This document shows, piece after piece, positions 35,507-45,200 of a DNA stretch of 64,000 nucleotides. Source of the stretch: Bacteroidales bacterium UBA5326 (GTDB taxonomy: Bacteria > Bacteroidota > Bacteroidia > Bacteroidales > UBA932); assembly GCA_002408205.1 (NCBI GenBank), contig DHQY01000007.1, positions 1-64,000 of the forward strand. Reading direction: 5' to 3'. The number at the start of each line of letters is the position of its first letter. Within the stretch, counting starts at the first letter, position 1. The position numbers and the translations under genes are program-made. Below the pieces are notes generated by a model, which was not told where the DNA came from, ran no database searches, and worked only from the letters and a program-made list of their open reading frames with translations.

Positions 35507-38137
35507 ATGAAACATTTAAATCTAATAGTCTGCGCTGCTGCGCTGATGGCTCTTGTTTCCTGCAACAACAAGAGTTACGAGTATCCTTTCAGAAACCCTC
35601 GTCTTTCAGTAGAAAAACGCGTTGAAAACCTCCTCTCCCTGCTGACTCCCGAAGAGAAAGTCGGGCTCATGATGAACGGATCAGTTTCTGTAGACCGTCT
35701 TGGTATTCCTGCTTACAATTGGTGGAATGAGGCATGCCATGGCATCTGCTACGACAACGTCACAGTATTTCCCCAGTCCATTGCGCTGGCTGCAACATTC
35801 GATGCAGAGCAACAGTATGATATTTACTCTGTGGTATCTGACGAAGCACGTGCCGTATGGAACACAACCGACCATAACGAATTCGGAAAGACAAAGGCCA
35901 CAGGTGGCATTTGGCATCAGGGTCTCTCCTTCTGGTGTCCTAATGTTAATATATTCCGTGACCCGAGGTGGGGCCGGGGCCAGGAGACGAGCGGTGAAGA
36001 CCCGTATCTGGCCGGTGTGATGGGCACTGCAACGGTAAAAGGGATGCAGGGCAATGACAGGGATTATTTCAAAACACACGCCTGTGTAAAGCACTATGCG
36101 GTACATAGCGGGCCGGAACCTCTCCGGCACCGATTTGATGTAACAGTTTCTATGAGAGATTTATGGGAAACATATCTTCCTGCTTTCAAGGAGATTGTCC
36201 AGGTTGGGAACGTTCAGGAAGTAATGTGTGCATATAACAGGTATGAAGGGGTTCCCTGTTGTGGCAGCGAAAGGCTTCTCCAGGACATTCTCCGCAATAA
36301 ATGGGGCTATCAATCATTGGTTCTTTCCGATTGCAGCGCCATAAACAACTTCTACACAAAGGGTCAGCACGAGACTCATCCCGATGCTGCAACGGCCAGC
36401 GCTGCCGCTGTACTTGCTGGAACGGATCTCGAGTGCGGCACAAGTTATGAAGCCCTTATTGAAAGTTTGAAAAAAGGTCTTATCAACGAAGCCGACCTTG
36501 ACGTGGCTCTCAGACGCATTCTCCGCTCACGCATCGAACTTGGCATGTTCGATCCGGAAGAGAATATTCCCTGGAAAGACCTCAATGAAAGCACCCTGAG
36601 CAGCTCTTCCAATACCGCCCTCGCCCTGAAAGCTGCACGGGAAGCTATGGTCCTTCTGAAAAATGACGGAGTACTGCCTCTCTCCAAAAACATCAATACC
36701 ATTGCTGTAGTTGGTCCAAACGCAAACGACGTTTCCATGCATAACGGCAACTATAACGGCATTCCCACCGCAGAAAACACAATCTCAATAGTTGACGCTA
36801 TAAGAAAGGCTGTTCCGGGTACCGAAGTCATCTATGAAAAGGCGTGCGAGCTGGCTGACAAATACCTCACTACTGACCATATGGCAGATATCAACGACGG
36901 AAAAGGCCTGTATGCCGAATTTTTCAACAATCAGAAATTCGAAGGTACTCCTGCCAACTCGGGCTATTACACAACAGTCAACATGCGTACCTTTGGGGAT
37001 TATCGATTTGCTGACAGTGTCAACCAAACAAACATATCTGCCCGTCTCACAGGCAAATTCGTGGCCGGTTTCACAGGAAATATGTACTATTCCCTGGTTG
37101 CAAGCGATACCTATAAGTTTACTTTAAACGGGAAAAAAGTAGCTGAACAGAAAGAACCGGCAAGAGGATTCGGGTGGCTCAGGTCATCCACTCCCACCAC
37201 AACATTCCCGGTTGTCAAAGGACAGACTTACAACATTCAGATAGATTATACCAAGGGTGATCAGGGCTTTGCGTTTCTTTCATTCAGCATGACAGAAAGA
37301 AATCTTGCCGAGTTTGATGCTCTTGCACAGAAAGTTCAAAATGCGGACGCTATCGTAGTTGTTGGCGGGCTTTCCGCAAGACTGGAAGGCGAAGAGATGC
37401 CTGTTTCTTTTGATGGATTCAGTGGCGGTGACCGTACAAAAATAGAGCTTCCGGACGTGCAAAAGTCGCTTCTTGAAGCGATGCACAAAACCGGCAAGCC
37501 GGTGATCCTGGTAAACTGCTCGGGAAGTGCAATGGGTTTTGGGGATATTGAAAGCCAGTACAACGCGCTGCTTCAGGCTTGGTACGGAGGTCAGGCTGCA
37601 GGAATTGCAGTTGCCGATGTACTCTTTGGGGATTACAATCCCGCAGGCAGACTGCCTGTTACATTTTACAAATCGACAGATCAACTGCCCGATTTTGAAA
37701 ATTACGACATGGAAGGACGTACCTACAGATACTTCCGCGAGGAACCTCTATATGCATTCGGTTACGGTCTTTCCTATACTACATTCGAATATGGTAATGC
37801 AACACTCTCAAAGAATACGATAAAAGCAGGCAAGGGTGTAAGTATTTCCATTCCTGTTACCAACAGCGGCAACTGCGATGGAGACGAGGTTGTTCAGGTA
37901 TATGTCAAGAGTCTTGACAACCCCTCGGCACCCATCAAATCACTCAAAGGATTTAAACGTGTACCTATTGCTGCCGGTATCACAACTACTGTTACCATTG
38001 ATCTGGAATCCAAAGCCTTTGAATTCTATAATGAAACCGTTGAAGAACTGGCTCCCCGTGCCGGAAAATATCAGATAATGTACGGGTCTTCTTCCAACGA
38101 CGCAGACCTCAAAACAATAGATTTTGAAGTACTATAA
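35507..38137 (+). CDS. GH3 beta-xylosidase/glucosidase with PA14 insert, lipoprotein
   Basis: 876-aa lipoprotein (lipobox LMALVSC, Cys19). GH3 N-terminal barrel about 40-380 with nucleophile Asp275 in VLSDCSAI; the (alpha/beta) C-terminal domain is split by a PA14 domain about 465-605 (GLYAEFFNNQKFEG, YKFTLNGKKV) and resumes around AIVVVGGLSARLEGEEMP. A fibronectin-III-like domain closes the protein. PA14-bearing GH3 enzymes in xylan loci are commonly beta-xylosidases, which fits here. A 14-bp stem terminator follows at 38171. Confidence 0.92.
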   Translation: MKHLNLIVCAAALMALVSCNNKSYEYPFRNPRLSVEKRVENLLSLLTPEEKVGLMMNGSVSVDRLGIPAYNWWNEACHGICYDNVTVFPQSIALAATFDAEQQYDIYSVVSDEARAVWNTTDHNEFGKTKATGGIWHQGLSFWCPNVNIFRDPRWGRGQETSGEDPYLAGVMGTATVKGMQGNDRDYFKTHACVKHYAVHSGPEPLRHRFDVTVSMRDLWETYLPAFKEIVQVGNVQEVMCAYNRYEGVPCCGSERLLQDILRNKWGYQSLVLSDCSAINNFYTKGQHETHPDAATASAAAVLAGTDLECGTSYEALIESLKKGLINEADLDVALRRILRSRIELGMFDPEENIPWKDLNESTLSSSSNTALALKAAREAMVLLKNDGVLPLSKNINTIAVVGPNANDVSMHNGNYNGIPTAENTISIVDAIRKAVPGTEVIYEKACELADKYLTTDHMADINDGKGLYAEFFNNQKFEGTPANSGYYTTVNMRTFGDYRFADSVNQTNISARLTGKFVAGFTGNMYYSLVASDTYKFTLNGKKVAEQKEPARGFGWLRSSTPTTTFPVVKGQTYNIQIDYTKGDQGFAFLSFSMTERNLAEFDALAQKVQNADAIVVVGGLSARLEGEEMPVSFDGFSGGDRTKIELPDVQKSLLEAMHKTGKPVILVNCSGSAMGFGDIESQYNALLQAWYGGQAAGIAVADVLFGDYNPAGRLPVTFYKSTDQLPDFENYDMEGRTYRYFREEPLYAFGYGLSYTTFEYGNATLSKNTIKAGKGVSISIPVTNSGNCDGDEVVQVYVKSLDNPSAPIKSLKGFKRVPIAAGITTTVTIDLESKAFEFYNETVEELAPRAGKYQIMYGSSSNDADLKTIDFEVL

Positions 38138-38170
38138 ATTGAGTCACATATAAAAAAGATATCTTGTTAA

Positions 38171-38210
38171 GAGGGTGACAAAAATGTAATTTTTTGTCAC
38201 CCTCTTTTCT
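38171..38210. terminator. Bidirectional intrinsic terminator
   Basis: GAGGGTGACAAAAA (38171-38184) and TTTTTGTCACCCTC (38191-38204) form a perfect 14-bp stem with a 6-base loop, followed by TTTTCT. It lies between the 3' ends of the rightward GH3 gene and the leftward ldhA gene and could terminate both. Confidence 0.85.
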
Positions 38211-38220
38211 ATATACTTCT

Positions 38221-39240
38221 CTATAATGATGCGCGTATAAAATTAATACAGACTTGATTGTCGGGATTAATATGTCCGTTCTGAAAATCAGTCAGGTTAT
38301 CAATGGTAGTGCGGGCGATTTGATTGAGTGCGTTATCGGTGAAATATGCCTGATGTGCGGTAACCAGTACATTGGGAAAAGACATGAGCCGGAGTATCTT
38401 ATCATCAAGAATAACCCTTTCCGATAAGTCTTTAAAAAAAAGATTTTCCTCTTGTTCATACACATCTATGCCCAGGTAGCCAATTTTACCTTTTTTCAGG
38501 CCTTTAATGACCGCATCAGTATCAATAAGCCTTCCGCGGCTTGTATTTATGATCATTACACCATCTTTCATCAGACCAATAGTTTGGCCGTTAATTAGGT
38601 GGTCAGTCTGTGGTGTAAGAGGGCAGTGTAGCGAGATGATATCCGCATTGGCAAAGATTTCAGGTAATGTCCCGTATGTAACACCCTGCTCAATAAGCAT
38701 CGTACCGGGATGGTTGTCATAAGCAATAACTTTGGATCCGAAACCTTTCATAATAGAGGCAAAGGAGGCCCCAATTCTGCCGGTTCCAATTACCCCCACA
38801 GTCCTGCCTGACAACTCAAAACCAGTAAGCCTTTCTATGGAAAAGTTGCCTTCTCGTACCCTGTTGTATGCCTTGTGCGTTTTTCTGCTCAGTGTAAGTA
38901 TAAGTGCGACAGCATGCTCTGCTACTGCAACAGGCGAGTAAGATGGCACACGCAATACTTTTATTTTATTACTGCCGCAGGCTGTCTTAATATCAATGTT
39001 ATTGAAACCGGCACATCTTAGGACAATAAGCCCAACATTCATGTCAATAAGGCTTTCAATTACTTTTTTATTCAGAGTGTCGTTAACAAAAACACAAACG
39101 GCCTGGAAATGCTCGGCAAGACGCACTGTCCCTTCGTGTAACGAGGAGTCAAAATAAACCAGATCGTGTATATGATTACTGTTTGCTTTGTCTAAATATT
39201 CTTTATCGTACGACTTGGTACTAAATACTGCTACTTTCAT
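38221..39240 (-). CDS. ldhA: D-lactate dehydrogenase
   Basis: 339-aa cytoplasmic 2-hydroxyacid dehydrogenase of the fermentative D-LDH type, reducing pyruvate to D-lactate with NADH. Substrate-domain start MKVAVFSTKSYDKEYL, nucleotide-binding GVIGTGRIGASFA (near residues 147-159), and the catalytic Arg in NTSRGRLIDT, Glu in DVYEQEE and His in TAHQAYFT are all present. It lies 54 bases downstream of the NRPS stop on the same strand with no terminator between, so read-through from the NRPS unit is possible. A metabolic link to the NRPS product is not shown. Confidence 0.92.
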   Translation of the reverse strand: MKVAVFSTKSYDKEYLDKANSNHIHDLVYFDSSLHEGTVRLAEHFQAVCVFVNDTLNKKVIESLIDMNVGLIVLRCAGFNNIDIKTACGSNKIKVLRVPSYSPVAVAEHAVALILTLSRKTHKAYNRVREGNFSIERLTGFELSGRTVGVIGTGRIGASFASIMKGFGSKVIAYDNHPGTMLIEQGVTYGTLPEIFANADIISLHCPLTPQTDHLINGQTIGLMKDGVMIINTSRGRLIDTDAVIKGLKKGKIGYLGIDVYEQEENLFFKDLSERVILDDKILRLMSFPNVLVTAHQAYFTDNALNQIARTTIDNLTDFQNGHINPDNQVCINFIRASL

Positions 39241-39294
39241 AATGACCCAGTTAACTGCAAGAACCGTTCCCGGATTGACGTGTAAGCAAAAAAC

Positions 39295-42200
39295 TTATTC
39301 GTCAAAAAAGCCCATCCCTTCCAACATATCTACGAGCTTGACGGAATAACAATCGTCTGCAAGCGGCCATCGTACCTGGTGTTTGTATAACAACAAGGTG
39401 GTATATCTGTTGTCATCGGGCACCGGAACGGTATCCGGACTGACCCCGTAATGGAGCAACCCGGAAAGGTATTCACTCTTTTGAGGATTGTTCATCATTT
39501 GGTTGAAATGTTCATTGAAGTCGTTGTCTGAAACAAGCTCTATATTAAATCCATACTCTTTCATTGCATAGATCACATTGGCCATATCGAGCCGGTAATG
39601 GTTATACGCATGAAGCATGACAATATTCCGTGGCGTTTTGGATAAAGTATAAACAGCCTTTGCCACACAGTCAATGGGTGACATCTCTGTGGGATCGGTA
39701 AGCCGGCTGAGCGGGAATTTTTGAAGCACTTTATAGGATTTGAGCATATTAATGAACGCATTGCTACGGAAATTGATCTGGAACTCACCGTCTGAATGCC
39801 GTCCCATAAGATTCCCCACACGCATGATCTTGGCATCGAGTCCTTCGGTTACTGCCTGCAGTAACAGTCTCTCTGCCTTAAATTTGCTTAGAACGTATTT
39901 GTTCTCAATTTTTTGACCTACAAATAGCTTAGATTCATCAAAAATAATATTTTGATAATCTGATTTATTCATTACACCACTTACACTAATTGTAGAGATG
40001 TGAATAAGTCGCGCATTGTCGCACTTGCAGAAATCAACCAGGTTGGACACGCCCTCCACATTGATCTTTTCCAGCTCGTTTCCTGCCGCGTAGTGTTTCA
40101 CACTGGCCGCACAGTTGTAAACGGTAGATATCCCCATTCCCTTTAAGCTTTCGAGCGTTCCTTTATTAGTAATATCCCCGTCAACCGGAATGATCCTTGT
40201 TCCGAAAAGATCATCGAATGTATTGGAAAAGTAATACATCAGTTGCGATTTTAGTCTTCTTTCCGGAGTAAGTACTCCTTTTGACCGAACCATACAATAG
40301 ATAACCACTTCTTCACTGTCTATCAGTTCGCGTAACAAATGGATACCAAGATATCCGGATGCCCCCGTAAGCAAAACATCTCCCACTTTCCGGTCTGCAT
40401 ATCCATCCCAGAGATCAGGAAGGCCTTGTTCAAGAATTTTGTTTATGGCTGAATAATCGTACCGGGAAAGATCCTCATCTTCCAGATTTTCTTTTTCCTG
40501 TTTTTGGGCCGATTCAGTGAGGAATGAAGCAATAGCCCGTGGTGTTTTCAACTCAAATACGTCACCGTATTTTAACTGATGTCCCAGGTTAATGATTCGG
40601 ATAATGGCTTTTATGGCCGACATGGAGGTTCCCCCGATCTCAAAGAAATTGTCTAAAATCCCCACTTTTTCAACTTTGAGCAACTCCGAGAACACCTGGC
40701 ATATTTCCTCTTCAAGTTTGCTGGTCGGGGCGATGTATTCAACGGAACGGGCTATTTGGGGAAGCGGAAGAGCTTTGCGATTCACTTTGCCGTTTGGAGT
40801 AAGCGGGAACGATTTCATTTCCACAAAGGCGGCAGGAACCATATAATCGGTAAGTCCGGACTTAAGATAGTCCACAAGAGCTTCCCTTTCCACTTTTCCA
40901 TATGGTTCAACCACATAGTAAGCACATAGTTGCTGCGCTCCCGCAATTTCTTTTATATCTGCAACGGCAGAAAGAATGCCTTTGAATTTTGACATCATGC
41001 TTTCTATTTCGCCCAGTTCAATACGGAATCCCCTCAATTTGACCTGGTTATCAATACGTCCTATATATTCCAGCTCACCCTGTTCATTCCATCTTACCAA
41101 GTCGCCGGTACGGTATATTTTAGCATTATCCGGGCAGGTAGCATAAGGATTATCGGTAAATTTCTCCGCGGTGAGGTCTTCACGCTTCCAGTACCCTTTG
41201 GCAATTTGTATCCCCGACAGGCACAACTCTCCGGCCAGTCCAACAGGCATAAGCTCCTTATTGGCATCCAGCACATAGGACCAGGTATTGGGGACAGGTC
41301 GCCCGATTGGGATATTTTCCTCATTTTTTTCCTGATCGACTATATGATAATGGGAACAAACTGTAAATTCGGTTGGTCCGTAGCCATTTACAATTTTAAC
41401 GTTTCTCTTTTTTGCAGGAACCATCTTCTCCCCTCCCATCATAATAAAACGCAAAGGAAGTTCAAACTGGTTGACCATCTCGAGCCCGAACTGAGTACTA
41501 AAAGACCCGCCGGATATGTTGTTTTCCACCATATAATTATACAGTTCAACCATATCCTGGCGCATGCCCGAAGGAATAATGTGTACACAGGCTCCTGCGG
41601 CCAGCGGAGGGAACAAGTCATCTACAGAGGCATCGAAACTGAAACTCGGATGGGCACTATGATTGTCTTTGCATGTAATTTGCAAGTCGTGAAGATGCCA
41701 GGCTGTCAACGCCCTCAGAGATTTGTGGCGTATCATTACCCCTTTAGGTTTTCCGGTAGATCCCGAGGTATAGATCATATAGGCGAGGTCTTCAGGTGCC
41801 GGAGCCGGAAGCAGTGCGGTAATCTGTTGAAAGAAATCGAACTCGTCAACAAAAAGAACTGTTTTTACCTGGAAATCGCCTTCGTTCCGTTTAGCCTCAA
41901 ACAACGCACGCTCTGTAATAAGGACCTTAGATTCGCTGTTCTCCAGCATATACAGTAACCTGTCATTTGGATATTCGCTGTCCATGGGGACATAAGCTCC
42001 GCCCGCTTTCTGAACGGCCAAAATGCTGACAATAAATTCTTTTCTGCGGGTAAGCATGATGGCCACATAGGTATCTTTTGTTACACCAAAAGCTTTAAGG
42101 GCACCGGCAAGCACTTCAGACCGGCTGTCCAGCTCTTTGTATGTCAGGGTTCCCAATGAATCTTTTACGGCAGGACGATCGGGATACTTCTTAACGTTTT

Positions 42201-45200
42201 CACGGAAAAGGTCAATGAAGGTGGTCTGCCGTTCGTAATTGAGTTCCTCTCCCCGTGAGAAATCAAGAATTTGTTTTCTGTCCTGTTCATCGAGCAGAGA
42301 AAAACTCCGGGCAGGCAGTTCAGGTGAAGAGGCCATAGCAGAAGCAGTTACTGCAAATATATGACAGAACCGTTCTGTATCGGGGCAGGCATACTGCTTT
42401 GGGTCGCTCTGAACAGTCATTGAATAATGATTCCCATGCGGTTCCACAACAATACCAAAGGGAAATTTCACCGTATCGAGTTCCAGCGATCTGATCTCCG
42501 CCTTCTGACCGTTCAGTGCCAGCTCAAGATCCAGACCGCCTTCATATACGTAGTTGATTTGAGGTACAATACCGTATTTTTCAACCATTCGTGTATACGG
42601 AAAAATCTCGTTCTCAATGGTCGAGAAAGTCTGTTCCTGAATATTTCTGGCAAATTCCACAAATGCCATGTTCTTTGAGCAGTCTGCCACTACTGGCAGC
42701 GTCTTGACAAACATGCCGAATGTGTTGGAAAGCCGGTTATCCGAACGACCACCTGAGGCCATGGTCAGCGCAACCCGGGGTTCTCTTGTATAACGCTGGA
42801 CGACCTGGCACAGAACGGACAGGAAAAAAGCATTAACCGTAACCCCGTACTTCCTGCAAAAATCGTTGACCTGTGCGGTCGGAATATGCGCTACGCTCTC
42901 TCCGGCGGAACTCCCTGCTGTAACATAAGGTGAAGGAGGAAATACAGACATAGCGGTTCCCTCCATAAGCCGGTCAAAGTATGCTTCTGCTTCTGCAAAA
43001 CGACCAGAAGCCAGTATCTTTTCTTCTTCAAGAGCTACATCAAAAGCGGTAAATACTTCAGGTGCAACAGGCTCTTCATTAAAAGCCCTGGTGAGATCAT
43101 TAAGGAAAACCGAGACAGACAGTCCGTCAAAAACAATATGATGCATATCCATCAGGAGCCATGTATGGGCCTCGGTCCTGTAAATCTCAAAACGGAAAAG
43201 GTTTTCAGCGAAAAGGTTGAAGGGCTTTACAAAATGAGAACAAACCGCAGGCATCATTTCCTCTGTGGCTTGTTTGATCATTATGTCGGCAATAAGACTG
43301 TCACGGCGTTTCTGAACCAGATTACCTGCCTCTATTGCCAGAATAGTTTTGATATACGGGTGCGCATCGAGTACCGCCGTTACGGCCTCTTTAAGCTTCC
43401 GGGGATCTGTTTCACCAGGGCACTTTAATGCAGAAGGAATATTGTATTGCAGGGCATCCCTGTTCTTTTCCCAATCATAGTAAACGCCTTTTTGCGTCTC
43501 GGTAAGCGGATAAGATTCACGTAATACAGACGGAGCGCTTGCAGGGATCGTTTCCGGTGTGGCAACGGGTTGGGTCACAGCGGCCATCTGTTTGATGGTT
43601 TTGAGCTTTAGAATATCTTTTGTCTGAAGAAGAAGGTTCTGTTGTTTATTTAGGGCCACCGAAAGTTTAATGGCAAGAATGGAGGTAAGTCCAATGGAGA
43701 ACAGGTTGGTAGTAATGCCGAATTCCTGAGTGCCAAGTATCCCGGATACTGCATTGAAGATTGTTTTTTCCATTTCGGTACCGGGCGGGATCATTTCCAC
43801 CGGAGCCAGATGAGGCACCGGCAACAACTTCCGGTTTACCTTTCCGTTAGGAGTCATGGGAAAAGCATCCATTTTCATGAAAGCCGTAGGTACCATATAT
43901 TCTGTCAAACCAGCCTTTAGGTATTCAATGAGCTTGCTCTCATCTACTTTACAGTTCCCGTTTTCTATATAGTAACCGCAAAGATGCCGGGCACCGCTAA
44001 ACTCCTTAATATCGACCACAGCCCCCTGAATGCCCTCAAAGGTAGACATTATGGTTTCTATCTCACCCAATTCAATACGGAAACCTCTCAGCTTGATCTG
44101 GGAGTCTATGCGGCCTAAAAATTCAAGATCGCCCCCTTCATTCCATTTCACGAGGTCTCCCGTACGGTACATCATCCGGTTTTCCTCACACGTACTGTAA
44201 GGATTGGGGACAAATCTCAATGAAGTGAGCTCTTCCCTTTGCCAGTATCCTTCACTTATTTGCATTCCCGAGAGACAAAGCTCTCCCGGTGTGCCGGCAG
44301 GCAGCAATTGGCCTCCCGCATCAAGCACATAGGACCATGAATTGGGAACGGGCCTCCCAATGGGAATATTATTGGTTTGTTTATTCTGATCTACAAAATG
44401 GAAATTTGAACACACAGTAAATTCAGTAGGTCCGTATCCGTTAACAATCTGGATTTTTCTTTTTTTGCAGGGCAGCAGTTTCTCACCTCCAAGCATCGCA
44501 TAACGCAAAGGAAGTTCAAACTGGTTGACCATTTCCATACCAAAAACAGTGCTAAAAGTACCGCCCGTTATATTGTTTTCCGTTAAGAACTTATACAATC
44601 CCATCATATCCTGCCTGAGTTCGGAAGGAATGATATAAACAGCAGCTCCCAGCCCAAGCGGAGGAAACATATCCTGCACCGAGGCATCAAAACTGAAACT
44701 GGCATGGCAACAAATGCGATCGTCACTGGTTATCTTCAGATCGCTCCTGTTCCATGCAATAAGAGCCCTGAGCGATTTGTGAGATATCACAACCCCTTTG
44801 GGTTTGCCGGTAGAACCGGATGTATAGATCATATATGCAGGGGTATCGGGTCCCGGTACCGGCAAATGGGGAACCTTGCCGGAAGCGCAGTCCGGGTCGT
44901 CAGCAAATAATACATTTTCCACATCAAAACGACCGTCATTCTTTTTGGACTCATACAGCGCACGCTCTGTAATTAGCAACCTGGCGCATGAATCGCCTAA
45001 CATGTATTCAAGGCGGTCGTTAGGGTATTCAGAATCCATGGGCACATAAGCCGCACCGGCTTTCTGAACTGCCAGAATGCAGGTAACAAAACGAACCGTT
45101 CTTGAAAGCATTACGGCTACGAAATCGTTCATCCCAACCCCCATATCAATAAGTATCCCTGCCATGTTATCTGAAAGCAGGTCGAGCTGAGAGTACGTCA

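Noticed and set aside
39248..39257. Palindrome CAGTTAACTG before ldhA
   Set aside because: Only 10 bp and isolated; expected by chance in a window this size, and no paired site was seen.
41206..41958. 250-aa plus-strand frame inside the NRPS gene
   Set aside because: Antisense to conserved A-domain sequence; no independent support.
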